Positions 1 through 10,459 of a stretch of 17,119 bases of DNA are shown piece after piece. The first letter of the stretch is position 1. Every line of letters begins with the position of its first letter. The stretch comes from Neocallimastix lanati (nom. inval.) (Eukaryota > Neocallimastigomycota > Neocallimastigomycetes > Neocallimastigales > Neocallimastigaceae): assembly GCA_016946835.1 (NCBI GenBank), contig JACVTC010000547.1:2501-19619 (forward strand), read 5' to 3'. The notes under the pieces are model-generated. The model saw only the letters and a list, made by a program, of their open reading frames with translations, was not told where the DNA came from and did not search any database. The translations under genes and the position numbers were made by a program.

Positions 1-119
1 TTTATTATTTATTATTTATTATTTATTATTTATTATTTATTATTTAATTATTTATTATTTATTATTTATTATTTATTATTTATTATTTATTATTTATTAT
101 TTATTATTTATTATTTATT
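1..119. repeat. TTTATTA 7-bp microsatellite
   Basis: The first 119 bases are an almost pure array of a 7-bp unit (TTTATTA), broken once near 40-50 by a shortened unit. The same 7-mer returns at about 627-664, and it also makes the 7-bp difference between the two unit lengths of the 378-613 minisatellite, so it is the building block of this whole left flank. There are no G or C bases in it. It is not a telomere repeat. Confidence 0.9.
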
Positions 120-306
120 TAATAGTTTGTTTTTCAATTTTATTATAAATTGTTAAGTTTTAGAATTAGTTAGGTGTATTTCAATTTTATTATAAATTGT
201 TAAGTTTGAAAATTAGTTAGGTGTAAAATAATTCTATCAATAATTAATAAATTATCAGTTAATTAATAATATAAAAATCAATATATTATAAGTATATTAT
301 TAATAT
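62..306. repeat. Left copy of a dispersed AT-rich block (paired with 629-802)
   Basis: From the end of the TTTATTA array through TTTAATAGTTTGTTTTTC and on to ATATTATAAGTATATTATTAATAT, this stretch matches 629-802 closely. It contains an extra internal 47-bp duplication (132-178 repeated at 179-225, differing at a few bases) that the right copy lacks. No coding potential is visible. It may be a fragment of an older mobile element or simple segmental duplication. Confidence 0.75.
132..225. repeat. 47-bp tandem duplication
   Basis: Two adjacent 47-bp copies (132-178 and 179-225) run from TTTCAATTTTATTATAAATTG to TTAGTTAGGTGTA. They differ mainly where one has TTTTAGAATTAG and the other TTTGAAAATTAG. 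It is a local duplication inside the larger dispersed block. Confidence 0.85.
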
Positions 307-356
307 GTAAGTATAAATTATTATTTATTAGTTTGATTATTCAAATTTCATTGTAA

Positions 357-613
357 TTTATTATATATTATTTATTTAATAGTTTATTATTTAATTTTAT
401 TTATTATATATTATTTATTTAATAGTTTATTATTTAATTTTATTTATTATATATTATTTATTATTTAAATAATAGTTTATTATTTAATTTTATTTATTAT
501 ATATTATTTATTTAATAGTTTATTATTTAATTTTATTTATTATATATTATTTATTATTTAAATAATAGTTTATTATTTAATTTTATTTATTATATATTAT
601 TTATTATTTATTC
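357..613. repeat. Alternating 43/50-bp minisatellite
   Basis: The marker AATAGTTTATTATTTAATTT begins at 378, 421, 471, 514 and 564, so spacings are 43, 50, 43 and 50. The longer unit contains one additional TTATTTA-type 7-mer. The true repeat is therefore a 93-bp higher-order unit, present about two and a half times, presumably from unequal crossing-over or slippage of a two-unit block. Confidence 0.85.
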
Positions 614-628
614 AATATTCAAATTTTA

Positions 629-802
629 TTATTTATTATTTATTATTTATTATTTATTATTTATTTAATAGTTTGTTTTTCTTTTTTATTATTAATTGTT
701 AAGTTTGAAAATTAGGTGTAAAATAATTATATCAATAATTAATAAATTATCAGTCTATTAATAATATTAAAATCAATATATTATAAGTTTATTATTAATA
801 TA
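629..802. repeat. Right copy of the dispersed AT-rich block
   Basis: This is a diverged second copy of 62-306, including ATTATCAGT and AATCAATATATTATAAG. It lacks one copy of the internal 47-bp duplication and part of the neighbouring sequence. Both copies lie in the same direction and flank the 43/50-bp minisatellite. Confidence 0.7.
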
Positions 803-2125
803 TATAATTAAATATTTAATAAAAAGTTTATAAAAATAAATAATAAATTATTATTAAATTGTAATAAATAAATTACTAAAAATAATTTTATATATAAAAT
901 ATATATAAATGTAATGTACTTTTTTAAATTATATAAATACTATCATAATATATAATAAGTTGACTTTTGATTGAATTTTTTTTAAACTACTTAATATGAT
1001 GTAACCTATTGTTGACTACAAATAAACTTAAAAAAATAAATATTTAGATATCGCTGTATCATACACATATTATGAATATATATATTTAAATTTTTATATT
1101 AATTAATAAATTATATAAAAATTAATTTAATGCAATATAGAATACTATTAAATAATATTATATATTATAATATAATTAAAATAAATATGAAAATATATTG
1201 ATTAATTTATTTTTATTTATTTGACAAAAAAAAAATGATTCAATAATTTTTTATCTTCCTTCAAAAGACCTGTTTATATTTTTTTTTTTTTTTTTTTACT
1301 TTTAAAAGTGTTGTTTTAATAATATGTTTTCAAAATATTTACTTTTTATATTTTTATATGTTCTATTTTTTTTTTTAAAAAAAAAAATAATTGTTTTTTC
1401 TATATAATTTTATTTATTTATTATTTAAAAAATTTATTACTTTTATATAGAAAAAAAAAATATAATAAATATACTTTCTTTTTTGTCATTTTTTTTTCCA
1501 GATTTTAATTTATTTTATATTATTTAATTTTAAATTTTTTTTTTTTTTATTGAAATTTTCCTTAAATGTCTCTTCCATTTAATGTGGTATTTTATTTTTT
1601 ATCCTTTTTTGGTATTTTTTTTTTTATTATTTTTATTATTATTTAAATTTAATTTTTTTTAGTATCCAAATAAAATATATTTTAATACGTCAATTAAACT
1701 TAATATATTGGTTCAATTTAAAAATAGTATATTTCAATATATTATTTCTTTTTATTTTCATTTCACATGTTTATTTATTTTTATATTTTTTTATGATATT
1801 TTTTTTTAATATGAAATGTTTACAAATTTTAATAAACTTTATTAAATATATTTTTTTAAAGTGGATATTAATATTATTAATAATATTAGTTAAATCATAT
1901 CTATTGATTAATTAAATTAATAATTAATAATAAATATAATATTACATTATTAGTAAGGGTTAGTATTCATAATATTCATAATATTTGTAATATTACTAAG
2001 GGATAGAGTTTATACCTTTGATAATCTATAAACAAAAGATATTTAATAATTTTTATTATCAATCTTTTAAAGCAAGTAATAATTGAATTTAAAAAAAAAA
2101 AAAAAAAAAAGTTTTATTAAGAGTA
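803..2125. other. AT-rich non-coding stretch upstream of the LINE
   Basis: About 1.3 kb with no supportable gene. It is dominated by T-tracts (for example near 1277-1297 and 1530-1550), with A-tracts at 1378-1387 and 1450-1459. An uninterrupted A20 run at 2091-2110 sits 15 nt before the first ATG of ORF1, so the last part is probably the 5' untranslated leader of the LINE. I cannot place the 5' end of the element because no second copy is available. A lone GGGTTAG near 1957 is not repeated. Confidence 0.6.
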
Positions 2126-4237
2126 ATGAGAATGGCTTCTTCTTCAAATAGAACAATACATTTTGAGGAAGGAAAAATTTTAAGAAAACTTCCGGAAGAT
2201 CATCCTTTGTCTTTCGCTTCCGAAATTCATCTGTTTTTCGTTATGAATGGCAAACAAGCAAATGAAAATCAAAGAAAGCTTTGCCCTATTTTCTGTGCTA
2301 AATGCAAAAAATCTCTAACAAGAACATGTACTAATAAAAAAAAAACTAAATACTACTATGTCCGTTGCGAGAGTTGTAACAATTCCATTTCTTGCTCCCT
2401 TTTGAAAGCTTTTCTTGAAGACCTATACGACCACGGTTGTATAGACTTTAAGAGAACAGGAGACTTTACCATGCTGGGTAAACAAATAAAAAGTGGGACA
2501 ATTATTTTTAAAAGAAAAGACAATCCAGAATTGGAAGATCTGGAGATTGAATTTAAAAGTCCCAAAGACGATGATTTAATAAATGGTTTTCTATTAAAAC
2601 CAGTAAATATTACCCCAGCTGGTTCAAAATATACTATTTCTAGTATTAGAGAACTTTTTTATTCCCCTTATGACTATTATAAGTCAAATGAAATAAGAAT
2701 GAAAAACCCAGTTGTTTATGAAAGCTCTACTCCTAGTTCAGAAACTGAAAATTTATTTGAAAGTATAATTTCTCAAGATTTTCTTGAAAATAATGATACT
2801 TTAGAAATGGATTCTGATACTCCATTAAATTCCGTTACCACCCCCACTTCCAAAAGACCAAGAATTTCAAACCAGAGAGAAGAAGCGGAGGCTAATTTCA
2901 ATAATTTTTCGAATTCCTATAGCTACCACAATGATTTCTATCGAATGACTATCGAAAACAATTATTTAAAGCAACAAATTATGAGCAAGGACTTATTAAT
3001 CAACAAATTAATGGATGAAAATAGAATCCTAAAATTCAAAAGTAATAATGCCTCTTCGTCCGGTGAAAGGAATACTTTTTTGAATCCTGCTTACCCTAAC
3101 CCATTGTCTTCTGCTGCCATTGCCACTGCCGATGCCGATGCCGATGCCGATGCCGCTGCTGTTGCTTCTGATGAAATTCTGATGATGGAGAACGGAAAAT
3201 CAATTAATGATCAAGAGTTAATTGATCGAATTCAAAATATTAATGAAATGGTAGCAAAAAAGCAAGATAATCCTGTCTACCATTCCGTTAATGAAATTTT
3301 ATCTCAGGAAGAATTACCTGAGAACTTAAAAAACTTGAATAAAGATAAATCCTTCATCATGAAGTGCATTTTAGGATTGAAGACGAGCCCAAGAAGAAAA
3401 ATAAATCCAAAAAATCTGGTTAAAGTTTATGCCAGAATTGAGGCTCAGAAAACAAGATTTGTACGGTTTTTTTTAAAAAATCTTGGAATTCCTTCAAGCC
3501 AACTCAAAAATATTTCTTTTGTTGGCAAAAATATTTGTGAATTATTAGTTCACAAAAATTTTAAGGATCAATTAATTAAAGTTCTTCAATCCTGCGAAAT
3601 TGAGATTTTAAATGATTTCGATCCAAGTGTATGCACTAAAGAAGGAGAGGCAAAAAGTGAAGACATTAAGAGGACTGAACTTGCCTATTATAAAAGAATA
3701 ACTGATATTATTAATAGGAGAGAAAGTCCTGAATATGTTAAAGAATATTATAAGGAAGTGCTTCTGAATACTAAATTTCAATTAATACATGTTCCTTTTA
3801 CCCCTAATAATATGAATAATACTAATTACAACAGAAATAGGAACAACTTAGCAGAAGCAAGTAGTAGCAGCAGTAGCAGCAGCAACAACAATAATAATGA
3901 AGTTAATGGTCCTTACCGTGCCTATGATCACAATAGTTTTAGTCTTTATGAAAGCTATACAGGGGAAGATGAAGATGAAGTACTAACAGATGAAAATAGA
4001 TACAGTACATATGATTCCGATACCGCTTCATCTGAAAATGAAGATGATATGGAAGCTACTGGTAATGAAATCATACATGAAGAGCAAATAAATAATGAAA
4101 TAATGGAGGATAGTAATAAAAGAAACCCTATGGAAACTGATACAAATGAAGATATTACTTTAAATAAAGTTAATATGGAAACTGATGATAAAGAAAACAT
4201 TAATCTAATTAATAATAATATTATAAATAATATGGAT

Positions 4238-4280
<43 letters not shown>

Positions 4281-4292
4281 TAAATAATATGG

Positions 4293-4337
<45 letters not shown>

Positions 4338-4388
4338 TAAATAATATGGACATTAATAATAATAATAATAATAATATAAATAATATGG

Positions 4389-4424
<36 letters not shown>

Positions 4425-4516
4425 TAATCATGAATAATATTATTCAAGGGGGGGTAAATTCTGATTTAAGTAATTATTCGGAACCAATTCAATCAAGACA
4501 ATATAAATCTGAATAA
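2126..4516 (+). CDS. LINE ORF1 protein (zinc-ribbon, coiled-coil, gag-like)
   Basis: A 796-residue protein that would bind element RNA and form the ribonucleoprotein with ORF2; that role is inferred from its position. Residues about 53-90 hold a cysteine cluster (C53, C57, C60, C68, C81, C84, C90) that looks like a zinc ribbon, followed by the helical LLKAFLEDLYD. A leucine-rich coiled-coil stretch lies at about 274-306, then a short Asp-Ala repeat from GCCGAT units (about 331-347). A compact domain at about 440-550 contains LKNLGIPSSQLKNISFVGKN and ICELLV. The C-terminal 200 residues are Ser/Asn/acidic, with four INNMDI-(N)n repeats. Two ATGs (2126 and 2132) are possible starts; the first is used here. 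Both conserved regions recur in the broken ORF1 at 13668-15880, which shows they are the functional parts of a family. I do not know an established name for this domain pair. Confidence 0.9.
4223..4421 (+). repeat. In-frame INNMDI-polyN coding minisatellite
   Basis: The motif ATAAATAATATGGA starts at 4223, 4280, 4337 and 4376, giving spacings of 57, 57 and 39, all multiples of three. Each unit encodes INNMDI followed by a variable run of Asn from AAT codons. Triplet expansion and unit duplication have both occurred without breaking the ORF1 frame. The Ns are probably unstructured linker. Confidence 0.9.
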
Positions 4517-4583
4517 TTACAATAGTAATAACCAAAATCACATTAATTCTATTAATGTTGATTATAGGGTTATTTATAAAAAT

Positions 4584-5367
4584 TTGAATGATATTAACTA
4601 TATAACGTCTATTATACCTAACCTTTACGATGTTGAAAATAATACGGTTGAAGTTAATCATCATTCCTCCCCCCTTACTACTAATATCCATTTCAATACT
4701 TTTGTAAATCAATGCAAAAATGCTAGTCCTCGCTTAAATATTTTATATGTAAATGCTAGAGGATTTTCAAAATATAAACAAAAGTATATTTTTAATTGCC
4801 TTCTATATATTTATGATATCATATTTATTAGTGAAACATGGTTCATAAATTATATAGAATTATTTAAAAATCCACACCTATTAGCAAGTACTCCAATTAA
4901 AGAAAAAAGAGGTACTCGCTATAATAATGGAATTATGTGTTTTATAAATCCATTATTAAAAGAAAAAGTTTCCATATTACAAGTAACCGAATATTATATC
5001 CTATTAAAAATATTTAATAAAAATATAATGGCGGTTTACTTTCCTCCATCTTTATCATCAATCCAATTTAAAAAAAGTATTTCTACTTTTTATTCTCCTG
5101 ATATGATATTAGGAGATTTTAATATTTCTATTTCAATATCTTCATTAAATAATAAAAAGGAAAAAGAAAAATTCTTTATATTGAAAGAATTTTTAAAAAA
5201 GTATTATTTACATTACAATGTTCCCTATAATCCAAAAAATATAATAAATAAATGGGATCATTGCTTTTCTAAAAATAGTTTAAATACATTTTTATATCTT
5301 AATAACTCATCTTTTCCAACGGATCATCCTTCCTTAGAAGTAATGATCCCTTTAGGTAGTAGTAGTA

Positions 5368-5427
<60 letters not shown>

Positions 5428-5537
5428 TTAATAATAATATTAATATTAGCAATAATATTAATATTAATCATAGTTATAGTTATAATAATATTAATGTTAG
5501 TAATACTATTAATATTAATAATAATTATAATTATAAT

Positions 5538-5594
<57 letters not shown>

Positions 5595-7569
5595 GTTAAT
5601 GTTAATAATAGTTATAATAATATTAATGTTAGTAATGATATTAATATTATAAATAATTATAATAATATTAATGTTGATAATTTTAACCCTAATGATATTA
5701 ATAATAATAGTAATAGTGATGATAATAACGATTATAGTTTATTTAATAATTCTTTTAGTTTATTTAATAATTCTTATAGTTTATTTAACAATAGTTATAG
5801 TAATAATAATTTTAATAATAATAATAATAATATTAGTAATAATAGTTTTAGTTTATTTAATACTTTTAATAATTCTTTTAGTGATGAAAATAATATTAAT
5901 AATAACTCCAGTTTTAGTTTATTTAATAATTTTAATAATTCTTTTAATGATGAAAATAATATTAATAATAACTTTAGTTTTAGTTTATTTAATAGTTTTA
6001 ATAATTCTTTTAATAATGATAATGATAATCATAATCATAATAATAATTTTAATGATATTAATAATGATACTACTACTACAATTAAGAAAAGATATGTTAT
6101 TAAAAATTTAAAACTTCCTTTAATTAGAAATTCTTTTTCAAATAGAATTGATATATTTTCAAAAATAACCTTGCAAAATTCAAAAACTTTGATCAGTAAA
6201 TTTCAACAATCTTCAGTGGAGGTAAAACAAAATGTTATAAATTCCTTCGATGAATTAATTAGGGGATTTATACAAGATACGAGTTCTGATTTATTGGGTT
6301 CTTTATCAACAAATAAAAATGTGTACCAATCTCCCGATATAGATAAGTATTTTTTTGAAATTGGAAAATCTATATCGAATAATGAAAAGTCAAAAGTCGA
6401 CAGTACCAACGATGAATTAGAACAATATTCTAATTCAATTTCAGAAAAAAATCCAATTGAAGTAAATACGGTACTGAGACTTTTTAAAGAACATTTAAAA
6501 AACTCAAATGAGAACCCTCAATTTATTGAATCAGAATCGCCAAATTTGACGCCTCTTGAAGATGTTTTCAACTATTATAAAAAAATATATAAGTATAAAG
6601 CTGAAGAGTTTAATCCAAAGGATCTAAGAAGAAATTATTTGGGAAGCTACGACGAGGAATTTTATAAGTATTTAAACGAGGATAAAATTACCTTTAAAAT
6701 TACAAAATTATCATCCAACAAAGCGTGTGGAATAGACGGGATTCATTCGGTAATGTTAAAAACTCTTTTAGGAACAGACTTTCCAAAACTTTTGCTCTAT
6801 CTTTATCAAATGTGTATAAAGTTTGGAATGACACCTAAAGGATGGAATGAATCCGTTACCTTTCCTATTCCAAAAAAGAAGAAATCCTCGTATATCAAAG
6901 ATTTTAGACCAATATCAATAACAAATACATTTCGTAAAGTATTTGAAGGTCTATTATTAGATTATATGAATACGAAATTGAAAAAAGAACTTAAATTGTG
7001 TGGAAATCAAGCAGGATTTCGTTCAGGGTATTCCACACTAACACATGCTATAGCCTCAAATGAAACAGCTCAAAGTTATAATCCAAAACAACATCATGTT
7101 TTTTTGGATTTAAAGAAAGCCTATGATACCGTTCCAATTAAAATGTTGATGAAGAAATTGGAAAAAAGAAATCTTCCCAAAGGTATCATTTCATTGATTG
7201 CTTCGTTATTTTCTGGATGTACTACAAGAATTATTGTAAATCAGGAAATAACGGATGAAATAGAAATACAAAGAGGCTTACTACAAGGTGCTATTTTATC
7301 ACCTTTACTTTTTAATATTTTCATTGATGATTTAGCATCAGAATTGACAGAAAGGTATCCAAATGATCCATTACCTCATTGTCTTTTCTATGCTGATGAT
7401 ATTAAATTAAATAATGAAAATAAAGATAATATGCAAAAAATGATAGATATCTGTTTTAAATGGGCTGAAGAAAATGGAATGGAGTTTAACATTGAAAAGT
7501 CAGCTTTCCTTAGTGATCCTTATTTTAATAACAATAATGATAATGATAATGATAATGATGATGATAATG

Positions 7570-7604
<35 letters not shown>

Positions 7605-8850
7605 GATAATGATAATGATAATGATGATGATAATGATGATGATAATGATGATGATAATGATGATGATAATGATGATGATAATAACAACATAAATAATTAT
7701 AATAATAATAATAACGTGGATGATCTTCCTTTTTATTTAGGTTCAGAAGAAAATAGACTTCCAAAAAAAGAAGAATACAAGTATTTGGGTTTTATTCATA
7801 GATGTTCTGGAATTAATTGGAAAGAACATTTAAATAATTCAGCAGAACGATCATTAAAATTGTTAAAGTCTCTGAATTATTATATCAATAAATGGTCGCC
7901 TTCAATTAAGTTATTCATATTTAGATCATTTATTAGACCAATGATGGAACATTCTGCTTGTCTTTCCTTTTACTGGATGAAAAGTATTGAAGAATTTGAA
8001 AATAGAGAATTAAATTCCAAAGAACCCTTTGAAGAGAACCATCTTTATAATAAAGTAATGAGACTAGGAGTTAAATGGATCTTAAATACTAAACGTTTTC
8101 GTATAGGCTTTTCTATTTTAGGATTACCTCCAACTTTAGAAAGACTCTATACATTATCATTAAAATTTAAAAGGCACATTAAAGAAATAGATGAAGATAA
8201 TCCTTTAAATGTGGCCTTTTATATCAATAACTATAAAAGTAGGATCCCAAGAAATTCCTTTTTTTATAAAGTTATGGACTGGGATCATTTGTTCCATTTA
8301 AAATACTTTGGATTAAAAGATCCAGTGATACCAGACGACGAAGACCCGAATGATCCAGATATAGATCTTATTGGTTTGGATTCAAGAATAAAAGATCTTA
8401 TTTATAAAAGTAACTTTGGAAGTTCAGCGTTAACAAGTTGTATTCTTCCATTTGCAAGAGTGAAAAAGAAGACCGATAAAAATTATATTAAAGAAACTAA
8501 TTCTTCTGATCAATGCATCTATATCAATGATCCTATAACAAGATATAGAGCAATAAGATGGAGATTAAATACTTTTCTCTATAAAAAGATCTGTCCAATA
8601 TGTCATAGGGAAATGAATAGAGCTCATATTCAGAAATGCAAATTATTTATGCATGTTCCCTTTTGGCATTTTATATGCAACGATGACATCTATGCATATA
8701 AAAGTGAACTTCGAAAGTATGGTGATCATCCACCACCAAACTATAATATACTAGACAGTATATTAAATAATAAAAATTATGATAAATTTAGAATTATCAC
8801 CGACTTCCTTTATAAATTTTGGAATGAACTATCATCATCTACTACTGCTG

Positions 8851-8882
<32 letters not shown>

Positions 8883-8924
8883 GCCAATAATACCATTAAT
8901 AAAAATTATAACTTCAATACATAA
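4584..8924 (+). CDS. LINE ORF2: APE endonuclease, reverse transcriptase, CCHC knuckle
   Basis: The polyprotein would nick target DNA and copy the element RNA from that nick. Numbering from 4584 as residue 1: the APE-type endonuclease spans about 51-255, with N57 (LNILYVNARG), E84 (ISETW), GDFN 177-180 and the terminal TDHPSL with H248. A long Asn-rich linker covers about 260-525. The reverse transcriptase begins near 710 (SSNKACGIDGIHSVMLK), with FRPISI, motif A FLDLKKAYD (D842), GLLQGAILSPLLFN, YADD at 936-939 and YKYLGFIH. A (GATAAT)n Asp-Asn insertion separates the last two. CPICHREMNRAHIQKC near 1337 is a CX2CX7HX3C knuckle. Position 4584 is a TTG, not an ATG. The frame is open back to 4470, overlapping ORF1 by 47 nt, and the first in-frame ATG (4935) lies inside the endonuclease. 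Translation therefore probably depends on ORF1. I see no RNase H. The LINE clade cannot be fixed from this. Confidence 0.93.
5357..5592 (+). repeat. AGT/AAT triplet tracts encoding Ser/Asn linker
   Basis: Two long AAT runs (about 5370-5427 and 5541-5592), the first entered through five AGT codons, are separated by degenerate Asn/Ile/Tyr-rich sequence. They lie exactly between the endonuclease and reverse transcriptase domains, where length should be tolerated. The run lengths are likely polymorphic between copies. Confidence 0.9.
7533..7687 (+). repeat. (GATAAT)n microsatellite inside the RT region
   Basis: An Asp-Asn codon repeat, drifting to GATGATGATAAT units, inserts roughly 50 acidic residues just after MEFNIEKSAFL and before YKYLGFIH. 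This falls inside the reverse transcriptase domain rather than in a linker between domains, so it must form a surface loop if the enzyme still works. The frame is kept throughout. Confidence 0.9.
8839..8884 (+). repeat. ACT triplet tract encoding Thr run
   Basis: A run of ACT codons, interrupted by GCT pairs, encodes a poly-Thr/Ala stretch about 15-30 residues before the ORF2 stop at 8922-8924, C-terminal to the zinc knuckle. It is another in-frame triplet expansion in this element. Confidence 0.85.
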
Positions 8925-9392
8925 ACAAAACAAAACAACTTTTAGAATTATATAATTAAAAGGTAAATATAAATTTAATTAAATTTTTAAATTATTTCAA
9001 AAAAATTTTTTTTTGTTACACCAAAGTTTAATTATTTTTTTTTTTAATTTTTTTTTTTTTTAAATTAAATTTTTTATAATTTTAATTATAATTAATAGTA
9101 AATTAAAAATTTTTTTATTATTTATTTATTAAAATTTTAAATTTAAGAGGCCTTTTAAAATAATTCTTTTATTTTAAAGTGACCTTTATTTTTTATTTTT
9201 TATTTTTATTTCTTTAATTTTTTTTATAAAATAAATTATTATATTTTTAATTATTTTATGAAAAATTAAAAATAAATTTTTTATATATTTAAATATATAT
9301 TTATTTATTTAAATATTTTATTTAAAAAATATATAATAAATTTATTAATTATTTTTTTTTTTTATTTAAAGTCTTTACTTTTTTTTTTTTTT

Positions 9393-9410
9393 TTTAAAAG
9401 GCCTTTTAAA
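9393..9410. repeat. Perfect 18-bp palindrome
   Basis: TTTAAAAGGCCTTTTAAA is perfectly self-complementary and contains GGCC in a region almost devoid of G and C. Half of it recurs near 9146 (AGGCCTTTTAAA). Its role is unknown. It could be a protein-binding site or a remnant of inverted elements. Confidence 0.8.
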
Positions 9411-10088
9411 TTTTTTATTATTATTTTTTATTACTATTATCAATAATTACTAACTATATTTTTTATTTATTTAATTTTATTATTAAATTATATTATAATT
9501 AAAATATTTTACAATTCAAATACAAAAAAAAAAAAAAAAAAAAAAAAACAATACATATACAATATTTTCAACTTATTATCCAATAATTATAAAAAATTTC
9601 ATTACAATGTATCAAAAAATAATTATTTTTTCAATATAAATACATTCATTATTCATTCAAACAATAAAAAAAAAAAAAAAAATTTTAAATCCAATCAAAA
9701 ATGCAAAAAAAAAAAAAAAAAAAAAAATAAAATCAATCAAAATTGCAAAAAAAAAAAAAATTTAAATCAATCAAAATTGTAAAAAAAAAAAAAAATGAAC
9801 CAATAAATAGGACCAAAAAAAAAATTTCAATACAATCAATATTTTTAATTTGAAGCCATACAAAAAATAAAAAAAATTCAATATAATCAAATATAATTAA
9901 TGTTTAAAGCCATATAAAAAATAAAAAAATTTAATACAATTATAAAATTTCAATTTTTTATCCAATAAAAATAAAAATGTATTAAAAAATATAAAAAATT
10001 TTTTTTCATCACATATATTATAATATAATAACAATATATTTAAATACAAAAAAATAATACAAAAAAAATCTACTACAAAAAAAATTAC

Positions 10089-10122
10089 AAAAAAAAAAAA
10101 AAAAAAAATAATAATAATAATA
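10089..10122 (+). repeat. (A)20(TAA)n tract, possible LINE 3' tail
   Basis: Twenty A residues run straight into about five TAA units. Several LINE families end in poly-A or in TAA repeats, so this could be the 3' tail of the LINE whose ORF2 stops at 8924, which would imply a 3' UTR of about 1.2 kb. It lies 30 bp before the 5' end of element A. No target-site duplication could be paired with it, so this stays a suggestion. Confidence 0.35.
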
Positions 10123-10151
10123 ATTATTATTAAAAAAAAAAAATAATTTTA

Positions 10152-10225
10152 TTTCTCCTAATGTATAATCCAAAATACATTATGGTTTTTTCTCCTAATG
10201 TATAATCCAAAATACATTATGGTTT
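10152..10225 (+). repeat. Doubled 37-bp hairpin at the 5' end of element A
   Basis: The unit TTTCTCCTAATGTATAATCC and its following 17 bases occur twice with a 37-bp period (10152 and 10189). Each copy contains TAATGTAT, an 8-nt loop, then ATACATTA (10159-10182 and 10196-10219), an 8-bp stem. The pair is preserved in the second element A. A doubled terminal hairpin could be a promoter or an RNA signal. Confidence 0.85.
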
Positions 10226-10335
10226 ATTATTTAATTATTTTTTTTTTATTAAATAATTATATTTATTATAAATCTTTTTATATCATAACGGTAATTCATA
10301 TTTATCTATTTATTAATTATTATATATATTTTGCG

Positions 10336-10366
10336 GTACAAAAAAATTTATTTTTATTTTTTGTAC
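10336..10366 (+). repeat. GTAC-ended inverted repeat
   Basis: GTACAAAAAA at the left pairs with TTTTTTGTAC at the right over an 11-nt spacer. The structure is kept in the second copy of element A (near 17035-17066), although the copies differ by single-base T-run indels just outside it. A terminator-like or structural role is possible. The sequence does not decide. Confidence 0.6.
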
Positions 10367-10459
10367 TACATTATTTTTGATAACTCTAAATAATTATATT
10401 TTTTTTTATATTTTTATTTATTGTTATTAAAAAATTTTTTATTGACTTTTTTTTATTTA

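Larger units (their letters stand above)
2126..8924 (+). mobile_element. Full-length two-ORF non-LTR retrotransposon (LINE), coding span
   Basis: ORF1 (gag-like) is followed by ORF2 (endonuclease plus reverse transcriptase) on the same strand, with a short overlap of reading frames. This is the standard layout of an APE-type LINE. No LTRs, integrase, protease or RNase H domain can be seen. All catalytic motifs of both ORF2 enzymes are present and neither frame is broken, so the copy may be young and possibly active. Expansions of AAT, GAT and ACT triplets stay in frame. Outer boundaries are unresolved: the 5' end lies somewhere before 2126, and the 3' end lies beyond 8924, possibly as far as the (A)n(TAA)n tract at 10089-10120. 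The coding span does not end in CCCTAA repeats, unlike the elements downstream. Confidence 0.93.
8925..10151. other. LINE 3' flank: T-rich then A-rich non-coding DNA
   Basis: No gene is visible. 8925-9520 is T-rich with a perfect palindrome at 9393-9410 and a related AGAGGCCTTTTAAAAT near 9146. 9521-10151 switches to A-runs on the + strand (A-tracts at about 9522-9548, 9667-9681, 9706-9727, 9746-9759, 9781-9795), partly organised as repeats of AATCAATCAAAATTG followed by poly-A. It ends in A20 (10089-10108), several TAA units, another A12 and then the first base of element A at 10152. It may be the long 3' untranslated region of the LINE. Confidence 0.55.

Noticed and set aside
1-119. TTTATTA array as a degenerate 7-bp telomere repeat
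   Set aside because: It contains no G-rich strand, and real CCCTAA repeats of a different unit are present in the same window.
1951-2000. GGGTTAG near 1957 and AAGGGAT near 1998 as telomere traces
   Set aside because: Single, non-tandem occurrences with opposite polarity to the tracts at 13088-16852.
3955-4431. Minus-strand ORF of 158 residues rich in Leu/Ile/Ser
   Set aside because: It is the reverse complement of the Asn/Asp-coding triplet repeats of ORF1. Its leucine runs come from ATT/TTA complements.
7525-7764. Minus-strand His/Tyr-rich and plus-strand Met/Ile-rich ORFs
   Set aside because: Both are shadow frames of the (GATAAT)n tract in ORF2.
4584-8924. A ciliate-type or otherwise altered genetic code
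   Set aside because: Gln is encoded by CAA/CAG inside long frames, and TAA ends both LINE ORFs and the ORF1 of C at homologous places.
10152-10225. Doubled 37-bp repeat as a CRISPR-like array
   Set aside because: There are only two adjacent copies with no spacers, in a clearly eukaryotic context.
10198-10380. A 60-residue ORF near the 5' end of element A
   Set aside because: It is almost all Tyr/Ile/Phe/Leu as expected from AT-rich DNA, and the second copy at 16900-17080 has single-base indels that break the frame, so it is not a conserved protein.
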